A stretch of 64,000 nucleotides of DNA from CAYYJR01 sp964472305 (lineage in GTDB: Bacteria > Armatimonadota > Hebobacteria > CAIYQO01): NCBI GenBank assembly GCA_964472305.1, contig CAYYJR010000022.1, positions 3,356 to 67,355 of the forward strand. The letters are read 5' to 3'. The position numbers were made by a program, and so were the translations under genes. The notes beneath the pieces are model-generated. The model saw only the letters and a list, made by a program, of their open reading frames with translations, had not been told where the DNA came from and did not search any database. Positions 43,642-54,100 of this stretch are shown here, piece by piece. Numbering within the stretch: position 1 is the first letter of the stretch; each line of letters opens with the position of its first letter.

Positions 43642-46600
43642 CTACTCCCCACTCTCCAGCGTGGCGCCGGGGAGGACGCGGAGAAATTTGGCGATGCCGG
43701 CGGGATTCACGCGCAGGTCGGGCAGGCGCCAGCGGCGGCGGTTGCCATCAGTGAGCAGCACGGCCAGCTCGACGGGCGTCTCACCCCGGCAGGATTGCAA
43801 TAGCGAGGCGAGTTGCTCCAGGTCTTCCGACTGTACGAAGTCCTCGGTGACACAGATGCGGCATGGGTTGGCTGGCGCGCTGGCCACCGCGGCGGAGGCG
43901 GCAACAGCCGTCGGCGCGGGCGGGGGCACCGGTGCGGAGGTGACCACCGGCACCGGCGCGGGCTCGGCCATGATGGGCGGACCATCCATCGGATCGATGG
44001 GGGGGGCGTCGGTGTCCGAGTACTCGACCATGCTGTCCTCCTTTGTTGGACGGGTGGTCAATGCGGGGCGCTGGGGCGCCACATAAGCTGGTGGGGCGAA
44101 ACTCGCCGGCGTCTGCGAGCGACCATTGCCGTTGCCGCCGTACCCGCCGCGCCGGCGCGGAGCGGCCTGGCGCAATTCTTTGATTGCATCTTCGTTATCG
44201 ATAGGCGCAATGGCGATCGCCAGCAGCTTGGGCTCCGGCTTCTCCTCGTCTTCCTCGGCGGTGGGGCTGTTGGGCGCGCGCCCGCCGACACCGGCGTCGA
44301 CGGTGCCTTTGATGAGCACGATGGCGTCAGTCTGCAGGTAAGCGTTGTATTTCTCGTAGGTATCCGAGAAGGCGGTAACTTCCAGCGTGCCGGTGAGATC
44401 GTCGAGGGTGAGAAATCCCATCAGCTTGCCGGTTTTCGTGGTGTAAGACTTCACGCCGACAAGCATGCCGCCGACGGTCACTTCTTCACCGGGTCGCGCT
44501 TCCGCCAGTTCTTCCACCAATGCGGTGCGCTGGCTGGTCAGCGTTTCCTGATGGGCATTCAGCGGGTGGTCGGAGATATACAATCCGAGAAACTCGCGCT
44601 CCATCTCCAATAGTTGCTTGGAGGGGTATTCATCGAGCGGCGGCAATTGCGGCGCCATGATCTGCGCGGATTCGGCGATGTCGCCGAAAAGCGAAATTTG
44701 CCCGGCGGCCTTGTCGCGCGCCGCCGACTGGCCCGCCTCGATGGCGTTGTCCAGTATCGCCAGCTTCTGCGCGCGATTGCCCGGCAGTCTGTCCATGCCG
44801 CCGGCCTTGATCAGTGCTTCCAGCGCCAGCCGATTGCACAGGGTGGATTCCACCCGGCAGCAGAAGTCGAACAAGTCGGCGAAGGGACCGTCCGCCTCGC
44901 GCGCGGCGACGATGGCCTCCACCGCGCCGCCGCCCACGCCTTTGATGGCGGTCAAACCGAAGCGGATGTTGCCCTGCTCCACGGAAAAACCGTCGCGGCT
45001 GGCGTTCACGTCGGGCGGAAGCACTTCGATGCCGCGCTTGCGGCTTTCCGCCACATACAGGCTAATCTTATCATGCGTGTCGGCGACGCTGGTGAGCAGC
45101 GCGGTCATAAACTCCACCGGATAGTTCGCCTTCAGGAAGGCTGTCTGGTAGGCCACCAGCGCGTAGCACGCGGAGTGCGCCTTGTTGAAGGCGTATTTCG
45201 CGAACTCCTTCAACCGGTCCCACAACGCTTCGGCTTCGGTGTCGGTGAACTTCGACGTCTCCTTGACACCCTTCAAGAAGATCGGCTCCAGCTTGTCCAT
45301 CTTCTCGATCTGCTTTTTGCGCAACGCGTTCAGCAGGTTGTTCGAGTCCACCATGTTCAGGCCGGCGATGTCGCGGCCGATGGCCATCACCTGCTCCTGG
45401 TACACGAGCACGCCGTAAGTTTCCTTCAGGATCGGCTCCAGCGAGGGGTGCAGGTAGGTAATGGTCGTGGGATCGCGCTTGCCCTGGCAAAACTTGGGAA
45501 TTTCCGCCATCGGACCTGGACGATACAGCGCCACCATGGCGATGACATCGGTGATGACGTCGGGCCGGAGCTGGCGCAGCGCGTTGCGCATGCCCACCGA
45601 TTCGAGCTGAAAGACGCCGGCGGTGTCGCCGCGCGTCATCAGTTCGTACGCCCTGGTGTTGTCCAGCGGCAGCGTGGCCAGATCGTAGGTGATGCCGTGA
45701 TGCTGCGTGATGTAGGTGAGCGCGTCCTTCAGCACAGTCAGCGTGCGCAGGCCGAGGAAGTCCATCTTCACCAGCCCGGCGGCCTCCGCCATCGGATATT
45801 CCCACTGCGTCTGCACGCCGATGCCGTCAGCGGTGCGCTGCAACGGCGCGATCTCGACCAGCGGGTCACGCGAGATGACCACCGCCGCGGCATGGGTGCC
45901 GACATGACGCGTCAATCCCTGGATTTTCGACGCCATCTCCAGCAATTGGCGCGTTTGCGCCTCCTGCTCGTACCATTCCTTGATCTGTGGATTTTCCTCG
46001 ATGGCGACCTGAATGCTTTTCGCCATGCCGATCGCCTTGGACAGCCGGTCGGCGATTTGCAGCGGAATGCCCATGGCGCGGGCGGCGTCGCGCACCGCCA
46101 GCCGTGGTTGCAGCGTGCCGAAGGTGGCTACCTGCGCCACTTTGTCCGCACCGTATTTCTGAATGACGTAGTCGATCACCTCACCCCGACGACGGTCCTC
46201 GAAATCGCAGTCGATATCGGGCATGGTCGCACGATCCACGGAGAGGAAGCGCTCGAACCACAGGCCGTAGGTGATCGGATTCAACATGCTGATGTCGGTC
46301 AAATAGGAAACGATGGCGCCAGCGCCGGAGCCGCGGATGCCCACCAGAATATCATGCTCGCGCGCCCAATTCAGGAAATCGCGCACAATGAGGAAATAGG
46401 CGGATAATCCCTTCTGGCTGATAATGTCCAGCTCATAATTCAGGCGCTCCACCGCCACGGACCTGCCGGGATCGTCAGACGGATACACCTGCGCCAACCG
46501 CGTCTCGCAAATCGCGCGCAGGTAACTATCCCAACTGTAGCCTGACGGCACTTCGTATTGCGGCAGTTGCGGATTGTCCAGCTCGATCTCCACCTCGCAC

Positions 46601-47436
46601 AACTCGGCGATGCGCGCGGTGTTTTCCAGCGCCTCGGTATCCTCGGGGAAATAGGCGTACATCTCCTCCGGGCTCTTCAGGTAGTGCTCGGTGGAGTACG
46701 ACATGTCCTTCTGGCGGTGTTCGTCCAGCGTGGTCTGCATGCCGATGCAGATCAGCACTTCGTGGGCATCGTAATCCTCCCGCTTCATGAAGTGGGTGTC
46801 GTTGGTCACGACCAGCGGAATGTGCAACTCGCGCCCCAACTCGCGCAGCACGGCGTTGATCTTCGGCTGATCGGGGTACAGCAAACGGTCGGGGGTGTTG
46901 TGATCCTGCATCTCCAGGTAAAATCCGTCGCGTCCAAACAACTCCTGGTACCAACAGCAGACGGCTTTCGCCTTCTCCAGGTCGCCGGCACGAATGATTT
47001 TGGGGATTTCGCCACCGATGCAGGCAGTAAGGGCGATGAGCCCTTCGGCATGCTCGGCCAGCAACTCGTGGTCGATGCGCGGGTGATAGTAGAAGCCTTC
47101 AAGGTTCGCTCGGGTCGCCAGCTTCAGCAGGTTCTTGAATCCGGCATGGTTGCGCGCCAACAGCACCAGGTGGCCGGTGTTGGCCTTCCCGTCGCGTTTC
47201 TCCAGCCGCGAATGCTCGCAAATGTAGGTTTCCAACCCGATGATGGGCCGTACCCCGGCGTCCTTGCACGCGCGGTAAAACTCGATGGTGCCCAGCATGG
47301 TGCCGTGATCGGTCACCGCCACCGCGGACATGCCCAACGCCGCCGCGCGCTTGGGGATCTCCTTCGCTTTACAGGCGCCGTCCAACAGGCTGTATTCTGA
47401 GTGCAGATGTAAGTGGACAAACGGTCGATCGGGCAT
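43642..47436 (-). CDS. dnaE: DNA polymerase III alpha subunit (DnaE1 type)
   Basis: A 1264-residue replicative polymerase. The PHP domain begins at HLHLHSEYSLLDGACK; the polymerase active site has PDIDCDFEDRRR; the fingers and beta-clamp regions follow, then an OB fold (VGGMLVGVKSYTTKTGKLMGF). A Pro/Ala/Val-rich linker separates the OB fold from a small C-terminal domain (last about 75 residues, starting near CRICVTEDF). The ATG at 47436 is chosen for its GGAG site and the family's usual start; the frame is open to 47565. Confidence 0.96.
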   Translation of the reverse strand: MPDRPFVHLHLHSEYSLLDGACKAKEIPKRAAALGMSAVAVTDHGTMLGTIEFYRACKDAGVRPIIGLETYICEHSRLEKRDGKANTGHLVLLARNHAGFKNLLKLATRANLEGFYYHPRIDHELLAEHAEGLIALTACIGGEIPKIIRAGDLEKAKAVCCWYQELFGRDGFYLEMQDHNTPDRLLYPDQPKINAVLRELGRELHIPLVVTNDTHFMKREDYDAHEVLICIGMQTTLDEHRQKDMSYSTEHYLKSPEEMYAYFPEDTEALENTARIAELCEVEIELDNPQLPQYEVPSGYSWDSYLRAICETRLAQVYPSDDPGRSVAVERLNYELDIISQKGLSAYFLIVRDFLNWAREHDILVGIRGSGAGAIVSYLTDISMLNPITYGLWFERFLSVDRATMPDIDCDFEDRRRGEVIDYVIQKYGADKVAQVATFGTLQPRLAVRDAARAMGIPLQIADRLSKAIGMAKSIQVAIEENPQIKEWYEQEAQTRQLLEMASKIQGLTRHVGTHAAAVVISRDPLVEIAPLQRTADGIGVQTQWEYPMAEAAGLVKMDFLGLRTLTVLKDALTYITQHHGITYDLATLPLDNTRAYELMTRGDTAGVFQLESVGMRNALRQLRPDVITDVIAMVALYRPGPMAEIPKFCQGKRDPTTITYLHPSLEPILKETYGVLVYQEQVMAIGRDIAGLNMVDSNNLLNALRKKQIEKMDKLEPIFLKGVKETSKFTDTEAEALWDRLKEFAKYAFNKAHSACYALVAYQTAFLKANYPVEFMTALLTSVADTHDKISLYVAESRKRGIEVLPPDVNASRDGFSVEQGNIRFGLTAIKGVGGGAVEAIVAAREADGPFADLFDFCCRVESTLCNRLALEALIKAGGMDRLPGNRAQKLAILDNAIEAGQSAARDKAAGQISLFGDIAESAQIMAPQLPPLDEYPSKQLLEMEREFLGLYISDHPLNAHQETLTSQRTALVEELAEARPGEEVTVGGMLVGVKSYTTKTGKLMGFLTLDDLTGTLEVTAFSDTYEKYNAYLQTDAIVLIKGTVDAGVGGRAPNSPTAEEDEEKPEPKLLAIAIAPIDNEDAIKELRQAAPRRRGGYGGNGNGRSQTPASFAPPAYVAPQRPALTTRPTKEDSMVEYSDTDAPPIDPMDGPPIMAEPAPVPVVTSAPVPPPAPTAVAASAAVASAPANPCRICVTEDFVQSEDLEQLASLLQSCRGETPVELAVLLTDGNRRRWRLPDLRVNPAGIAKFLRVLPGATLESGE

Positions 47437-47458
47437 CGCGACGCTCCAAACCAGCCTC

Positions 47459-47467
47459 ATTGTAGCA
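47459..47467 (-). promoter_or_regulatory. Extended -10 promoter of dnaE
   Basis: TGCTACAAT on the minus strand is an extended -10 element, with a weak TTGCTT 18 bases before its hexamer. The predicted transcript start is about 15 bases before the dnaE ATG. Confidence 0.45.
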
Positions 47468-47587
47468 CGCCCAGGAATGGCGAAGCAAGGCAAATGGGTG
47501 CTTGCGGCACGAGGGAATGCGCAAAATACCGCACGAAAAATGCACCGGATCACTCGGGAAGGCAAGGTTGTGCCGGCACACGCGAGC

Positions 47588-48514
47588 CTACTCCTGCAGA
47601 TGCGCGATACGAGGGGTCCAGCCGAGTTGTTGCAGGCAATCGAGGTAATCCCGCGGGGTCATCTGGTCGGGACGTTTGTTCAGCAAGGCCATGATAACCC
47701 CCTCCATCACGTTGGTGCCGAAGCTGCGGCCATCGATTTCCGGGGTGGTGCTGACCAGCGTGGTGACGCCGCGCGCGCGCAGCATGTCCACGTCCTCTGC
47801 GGTGGTGGTGTTGGTGATGACGATCTTCCCGTCCAGCCGCGCCGGCAGATAACGCTTGATGTAGGGATAGTCGCCGGCGATAATATCGGCCCAGGCGTAC
47901 TGATCGCCGTACTTGTCGATAATTTTCTCCTGTTTGCTGCCGGTGGGGTAAATCATGGAGAAGGGCAGCCGGCAGATGATGGGCAACAGCGTCCACGCCA
48001 GCAGCTTCAATCCACCCAGACTGGTGATGGGCAGGGGGATGCCGAGCGAAAAGATGAGGTCGCCGTAACGGACGGTCGCGTCCAGCTCGGGGAACGTCTC
48101 CGCCATGCCGAAGCGGTCCACGCCCGCGGTGAGCAGCACGCGCTTTCCACGGAAATCGACCACGCCGTACTCTTGCAGCCACTGCAGGGTGCGGCGTTCC
48201 AGCGTGTGTTTTAAACCGGAACCATCCACCACCGGCGTCTGCTTCGCCTCGCGCGCCAGCCGCCAGGCGTCGCGGATCACGAAGCGCTTGCCGGCGGCAA
48301 TCAGGTAAATGTCGATGCCGCCCAGTCCGATAGCATCAACCTTGCCGTCCAATTCGCGGATCAGTGTGATGGCGCGCTGCATGTCGCCGTCGGTGCCGCG
48401 GCGTTCGATTTGCACCTCACGCCCGAGAAACTGCGCCGTCCGCACGCTGTTGCGGGTGGACGATCCCAAGCTGACGGATATGACGCGTAATGGCGCCGAA
48501 GACTCGGTAGACAT
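47588..48514 (-). CDS. Conserved protein annotated in relatives as quinate 5-dehydrogenase-like
   Basis: A 308-residue protein. The sequence ISVSLGSSTRNSV, IERRGTDGDM, DAIGLGGIDIYL, VVDGSGLKHTLERR and GRSFGTNVMEGV belongs to a conserved family in thermophilic Firmicutes and other phyla that databases often label quinate 5-dehydrogenase. I know of no experimental proof for that label. A Rossmann-like strand (GKRVLLTAGVDRFGMA) is present. The ATG at 48514 is chosen from family starts. It follows the acidic unknown protein by 10 bases and probably shares its transcript. Confidence 0.72.
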   Translation of the reverse strand: MSTESSAPLRVISVSLGSSTRNSVRTAQFLGREVQIERRGTDGDMQRAITLIRELDGKVDAIGLGGIDIYLIAAGKRFVIRDAWRLAREAKQTPVVDGSGLKHTLERRTLQWLQEYGVVDFRGKRVLLTAGVDRFGMAETFPELDATVRYGDLIFSLGIPLPITSLGGLKLLAWTLLPIICRLPFSMIYPTGSKQEKIIDKYGDQYAWADIIAGDYPYIKRYLPARLDGKIVITNTTTAEDVDMLRARGVTTLVSTTPEIDGRSFGTNVMEGVIMALLNKRPDQMTPRDYLDCLQQLGWTPRIAHLQE

Positions 48515-48524
48515 GCCGCACCTC

Positions 48525-49115
48525 TTAATCGTGAAAGTCGGTACCGTGTTGCCAGTCTTCCTCTTCCTCTCCGAGGAAGAACGCTTCTCCACCATAATAG
48601 CGCTCGTGGTATGTTTCCGGCTGGCTGTTGTAGAGCGACGCCATCTTGTGCTCGCCGAACGTTTGCATGGTGGCGACGTGCAGTGATTTCGCCGCCTGGT
48701 TGAATTCCAGGTTCAGTGCCTCGTATTCCTGCGGCACATCGGCGAGCTCGCCGGCAAGGTAGGCGCTGGGATCGATATGATATTTCTCCTCCAACCGGGC
48801 AAAGCGCGCAGCGTATTGCGTGTCGAACAACTCCAATACGCGCTCGGAGGCGATTTCCTGCAGCGCCCAGCCAATCAGGAAGAAGGTCGCTTCGTCCGGC
48901 AGCACGCTGGCGTTGCGAATCTGCTGATACAGTGCCACGCGCTCTTCCAGCGGGGTTTCGAGAGTCAGTTCGCCCACGCGCTGCTGCCATTCGGTGTCTT
49001 CCAGCACCAGGTACAGCTCTTCGTCCAGCTCTTCGGTAAAGGCATCCGTCTCATCTTGCAGGTCAAGCGCTTCCTCGTCCGGCAGGAAATCGTCGTGCAT
49101 ATAGGGTTGTTCCAT
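48525..49115 (-). CDS. Acidic protein of unknown function
   Basis: A 196-residue, strongly acidic, mostly helical protein with no signal peptide or membrane segment. I do not recognise a domain. It has acidic ends (LPDEEALDLQDETDAF and LGEEEEDWQ) and a helical middle. It is 16 bases downstream of dusB and 10 bases upstream of the quinate-dehydrogenase-like gene on the same strand, so the three are likely one operon. Confidence 0.75.
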   Translation of the reverse strand: MEQPYMHDDFLPDEEALDLQDETDAFTEELDEELYLVLEDTEWQQRVGELTLETPLEERVALYQQIRNASVLPDEATFFLIGWALQEIASERVLELFDTQYAARFARLEEKYHIDPSAYLAGELADVPQEYEALNLEFNQAAKSLHVATMQTFGEHKMASLYNSQPETYHERYYGGEAFFLGEEEEDWQHGTDFHD

Positions 49116-49131
49116 ACAGGAGTCCTTTCAT

Positions 49132-50184
49132 TCAATCGTCGTCATCCGACGCGAAAACGGCATCATCGTCAGGCAGACCGGCGGCAAACGCAGCGGCGAT
49201 GGTCGCATCGCCTTCTACCCGGCGCAACAGCGTTACCACCGCTGTCCACTCGGTGAGGTGCATCACTTCGTCGCGAAAATGCCCGGCGCCGGGAAACCCG
49301 CGCAAGTACCAGCAGATGTGTTTGCGCATCTCACGTACGCCGATGCGATGGCCTTTGTCGGCAATGAGCAACTCGCCATGCTCGATCGCCATATGCACGC
49401 GTTCCGCCAGCGACGGTCCGGGCAGCATGTCACCGGTGCGCAGGTAGTGCGCCACCTGGTCGAACAGCCAGGGATTGCCTTGCGTGGCTCGGCCAATCAT
49501 CACCGCGTCGCAGCCCGTCTCCGCGAACATGCGCCGGGCGTCTTCGCCGGTGCGCACGTCGCCGTTGCCGATCACCGGGATGCCCAGCGCCGCTTTCACC
49601 GCGCGAATCACCTGCCAATCGGCACGTCCCGCGTTGTGATGCCCCTTACCCGGGCGCGGATGCACGGTCACCGCGGCCAGTCCTTCCTCCTCCGCCACCC
49701 GCGCCACATCGAGGGCGGTGGGGCCGTCGGGTTGCCAGAACGCGCGCATCTTCACCGTCACCGGCAGCGGCGTGGCGGCGCGCACCGCGCGAAACGTTGC
49801 ACGCACCAGCGTCAGGTCGCGCATCATCGCCGCCCCCGCGCCCTGCCGTGTCACCTTCGGCACTCCGCAGCCCATGTTGATGTCGATCAGATCCGGCCCG
49901 AAGGGAGTAATCAACTCCGCCGCGCGTGCCAGGTGTTCCGGATGCTGCCCGAAAATCTGCACTGTCACCGGATGCTCGCCGGGGTCGATGCGCACCATGC
50001 ACTGCGTGCGCCGATTGTTGTAGACCAGCGCATTGCTGCTGACAAATTCCGACACCACCATGCCAGCTCCGTGGCGGTGGCACAGGATGCGAAAGCTCCG
50101 GTTGGTAATGCCCGCCATCGGCGCCAGCACCAGCGCGGGCGAAAAGGTGATATGCGCAATCGTGCATGATGCGGGAAATGACAT
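49132..50184 (-). CDS. dusB: tRNA-dihydrouridine synthase (DusB type)
   Basis: A 350-residue flavoenzyme that reduces uridine to dihydrouridine in tRNA. It has the start LVLAPMAGITNRSFR, the catalytic-loop MGCGVPKVTRQGAGAAMM with the conserved Cys, VTVHPRPGKG, VIGNGDVRT and IGRATQGNPWLF. Length is normal for the family. It begins the minus-strand group leading to the acidic protein. Confidence 0.95.
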   Translation of the reverse strand: MSFPASCTIAHITFSPALVLAPMAGITNRSFRILCHRHGAGMVVSEFVSSNALVYNNRRTQCMVRIDPGEHPVTVQIFGQHPEHLARAAELITPFGPDLIDINMGCGVPKVTRQGAGAAMMRDLTLVRATFRAVRAATPLPVTVKMRAFWQPDGPTALDVARVAEEEGLAAVTVHPRPGKGHHNAGRADWQVIRAVKAALGIPVIGNGDVRTGEDARRMFAETGCDAVMIGRATQGNPWLFDQVAHYLRTGDMLPGPSLAERVHMAIEHGELLIADKGHRIGVREMRKHICWYLRGFPGAGHFRDEVMHLTEWTAVVTLLRRVEGDATIAAAFAAGLPDDDAVFASDDDD

Positions 50185-50307
50185 GGGATATGCGCGACAT
50201 TATAACACATTCAGCCACGGCGCGCGGGAAAGGACGATCTCGCGGAGCCCGGTGATTTATGGTACAACACACGAGGCCCGCTACATCGGGTGTCGCACGG
50301 GAGCCGA

Positions 50308-51150
50308 TCACTTCAACCGGGCGATCTTCACTCCAACAACGCGTGTGGGAGCGGCGGTGAGGTAGTCGGCCAGCGGCACGGTGACGACGCGGCCGGCGGT
50401 CAGGCTGGCATGCTGCACCAGCACGATGCCGTCGCGCACGCGCAACAGCCCGACGTGGCCGGCGATGATGCCGGGGGTATCGATGACGAAAATCGCCAGG
50501 TCGCCGGTTTTCAGCAGGGGCAGCACGTTTTTCACGCGTTCACGGGGGATGTAGCTGGTGGTCGCCTGTTCCTCGGGCAGATCGCTGTATTGCGCCAGGC
50601 CTTTTCCGGCGAAAAATTTACCGCGCGCGATGGTTTTCGTCATTGTCGCCGTGGTGCCCGCGCCCACTTCGTCGGTGACGTCGCGTAACAACCAGGCGTT
50701 GGCGGGCAGCCAGTCGGAGACAGTGTAGTGGTTGCGCCAGCGGTAATCAACCTTGCCGTCGCGATAACGAATGCGACGCAGGATGTCGGGGAAATGCGCG
50801 TAGTCGGGAGCCAGCGCCAGCGCCAGCACCTGCTCGACGTAGGTCACGCAATCGACGTGGGCGAAATCGCACAGCGGATCGGGATCCGGCGTGCCGCCCG
50901 GCCCTTCGCCCAGCGGATCGGCCACATAGGCGGCATTGAGCGCCGCCAGATCAGCCCACAACGCTAGGCGCCGCGTCAGCGGCAATTCCCCCGTCACCGC
51001 GAACGCCGCCCCCCACTGCTTCGTGGTGAAGGACGCCGGATTACCGCACGGCAACAGCGCCTCGCCTCGCGCCGACATGATGCGCCACCCTCCCGTTGCG
51101 AGCACGAGCGTCGATATGCAACAGATCATCAGCAAGCCACCACGCATCAT
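50308..51150 (-). CDS. DUF1460 (N-acetylmuramoyl-L-alanine amidase-like) protein
   Basis: A 280-residue exported protein with an N-terminal hydrophobic segment. The DUF1460 signature DCVTYVEQVLALA contains the probable catalytic Cys, and a later GHVGLLRVRDG supplies the His of an NlpC/P60-like active site. Relatives cleave peptidoglycan stems. The ATG at 51150 follows GGGAGAG and lies just after the stop of the TIGR03790-type gene (51177), so the two are probably cotranscribed. Confidence 0.84.
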   Translation of the reverse strand: MMRGGLLMICCISTLVLATGGWRIMSARGEALLPCGNPASFTTKQWGAAFAVTGELPLTRRLALWADLAALNAAYVADPLGEGPGGTPDPDPLCDFAHVDCVTYVEQVLALALAPDYAHFPDILRRIRYRDGKVDYRWRNHYTVSDWLPANAWLLRDVTDEVGAGTTATMTKTIARGKFFAGKGLAQYSDLPEEQATTSYIPRERVKNVLPLLKTGDLAIFVIDTPGIIAGHVGLLRVRDGIVLVQHASLTAGRVVTVPLADYLTAAPTRVVGVKIARLK

Positions 51151-51176
51151 CGCTCTCCCACGGTGATCAAATACCA

Positions 51177-54100
51177 TCACTTTTCCCCGGTACCCGTGGG
51201 TGGTAACCTTCCGGGTACATTTCCCTGGATGATGATAACCAGCCACTGCTCTTTCACGATGACGAGTCCGCCCGTCGGATTGGTGAACGTCAGGGTAAAA
51301 CGCTTGCCGGCCGGCTTCTCTTTTTCATTATGGATCAGTGGGATGGTAATCAGGCGCTCCCCAGCCTCGCCATCTTCCCAGGTCAAGGTGCCCGCGACGC
51401 CGCGGTAGTGGATACCGTCTTTCGCGTCGGTCGCCGGCTCCGGTTTCCCGCCAGGCAGAATATGACCATCCCGCGTTGCGAATTGCACGGAAACCTTCCC
51501 CGCAGTCTCGCCATTGCGAACCATGGAGACGACCAACGCCTCATCCGTGGCGCGCGCGTAGAGCATGTCCGACACACCATACGCCCCTCGCTCGGGCTGG
51601 ACATCGACGACGCCGTGCGGAGGATTATTCACCGTCAGCGTTGCGACATTGGAGATGACCGCACCGGCCGCGTTGCTCACCCGGGCGCGTACGTGCAGTC
51701 CGTTTTCTTTCGCAGTCACCGCGGGCAATGCCAACATGAACTGGTTCGGGTGTTCCCGCAGCACCGCCCATTGCGTGCCATCCATGCTCGTTTCCCAGGC
51801 GATTGCTAACGGATAGGTGGCGCCCGGTATAGAGACACTCATGCGGGCAGGACGCCCCACGGGTACCGTGCAATCCGCCACCCGCGCCTCGGTCGGCGCC
51901 AGCACCAGCTTACCGTCATCGGTTAATGCCACGGTGCACTGCAGTGTGGCCGTCACCTCGCCGCCACCCGCTTGTTCCACAGCGGCGCAACGGACAACGT
52001 AAGTTCCGGCTATCCGCGGAGTCAGCACAAATTGCCCCGTCCGCCCCACGGTGGATGTTTCGTCCACCGTCGCCGCCGATCCCGCGGGTTGCAACATAAT
52101 GGCACAGCGATACCTGAGGTAGAGTCCGCGCGCATCATCGGGATCGTTCGCTTCCATGCTGATGCGGATGCTCTTCTGATCGGGAGAATTGACTTGCACC
52201 GTGGGTGGTCGCTTGAACTCCGGCAGCTTGCTCGGCGTCACCTTCACTGCCAACGCGCCGGTCTTCCCACCCGCGACGGCAGTAAGCCGGTATTCCCCGG
52301 CTTGCGCGGCGGGGAGCAGACGCACGCTCTCGCGTGAGAGCGACACCAGCGTGCCAGCCGGCGCGATGCTCCAGGTGAGCGGCGGTTGCATCGGCATGCG
52401 TCGTCCAAACTGGTCCGCCAAAAACGCGCCGCAATCGAGCGGAATGCCTTGCGCGACCGTCGCCCGCGCGGCGACCGGTGAGATGTTGACTGCCGTGGCT
52501 GTTGGGACGATTTCGACCGGCACGGTGGCGATTGCGCAGGCCGTCCCATCGGAAACCAGCGCGCGCAGCAGGTAGTGCCCGGCAGCGGAGAAGGTGGCGA
52601 CCGTCGCCCGTTCATTCGTCGTAAAAGACACCGGAGCCAGCCCATCGAGGTTGTTGATGATCGGCGCGGCGCCGACCGTCCAGCGAGTGGTCAGCGGACC
52701 GGCGCCGTCCGCGGTCATCGTCAACGTGAGTTGATTTCCGGTGAGGGTCACCGGACGCGGCGCCGTGAGATCAACGGTCTTCCCGTCCGCCAGCAGACTG
52801 GTGATGCGTGGTGCAGGCGTTCCGGGGAGGACCGGAGCGGCGCACCAGGCTTTGGGCAATGGCGCGAGCCGGACGAATGGTCCCCCACGCAGCCAGATCT
52901 CGACGGCGAAATTCGTATTGCCGGGCAGCGCGCGCAAGCGGAACAGGTGCCAACCCGCCTGCAGCGCGACCGGTCCATACAGACCATTCTTCCCCCGCAG
53001 CAGGCGAGTGCCGTCGATGGCCCACTCGCGCAGGTTCACACGATCAGTGGGGGCGCCGAATTCATACACCGCATTCGCCGGCACGGCAACCCACAGCGAC
53101 AACTCGATTCCCGGTTTTTTCGCATAATCGATCTTTGCCCAGTTTTCCACAATGCCGGGGCACGGTGTCTGCGCACTGACCTCAACCCTGTCACCGGCAG
53201 CTTCGATCACACCTTCAGCGGCAGGGGTCTCCCAGGCGAAAGCCGTTGCCGCGGCTTCGGGGAAGACACGGAGACGCGCAAGTCCGCGTCCGAGCACGGG
53301 CGCTGTCGTCGCGGGTCGCTCTACCCAGATCGTCTCCAGCGTGATCGGCATGCTGCTGATCTCCCGACCGTCCGGGAGCGTCGCCACCGCACGAACCGTG
53401 CAGCGTCCGGCGAAGGGGAATTGCTCGCCGGGCACGTCGACAACGACGCCCACCGGCAATGGAGCGAGCGTGCGTCCGCAGGCACGCAACTCAACCGTCG
53501 TGATGTCCGGCATCCCGTCCACGGTGGCCGAAAACGCGTTCTTCCGGTCATAAAGCACACGGGCGGGCGCACGCAATTCGACGGACTTGCCGGTGTTGCC
53601 GACGAGAATCGGCAGCACGCCTTCTCCCTGCGTGCGTACCGGATCGGCATTATAGGCGACAACGCGCAACTCATGCCAGCCATCCGTCAACGAGGATGTA
53701 TCGAGGGTGAAGCCGTTGGGCGTTCGTATCGCCTTCACCGGTTCATCTGCCGCTTCACAGCGCAAGCGACGCCCATCGACAAAGAGGTCGAGAGTCGGAA
53801 GCAGTGGAAGCTCACCCGTTGCGACCGCCCGGATGTTGACCGTTCCCTTCAGCGTCGTACCGGGAGTGGGTGCGGTAATCATCACCTTCGGGAAATGCGC
53901 AAACGGTTGCATGAGCGGATCACCCACGCAAATGATTTCCCGTGGGAGCTGGATGGATTCCCAGAATGCTTCCGCCAATGAGGCACCCTGGCGTAAATAC
54001 GTATGGATATGCGCGTGAGGGAACTTGCCGGCGATAGCATACGGTTCGGCCATGGTGCCCGCGGAACCATCGGCGCCGGCTGCCAGCCAGTCGGTACACT

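Noticed and set aside
44614..46407. Long open frame (597 codons) on the plus strand
   Set aside because: It is antisense to dnaE, with His/Arg/Gly-rich composition typical of the shadow frames of GC-rich genes.
52575..53981. Long open frame (468 codons) on the plus strand
   Set aside because: It is antisense to the TIGR03790-type gene and has no recognisable domain or ribosome-binding site.
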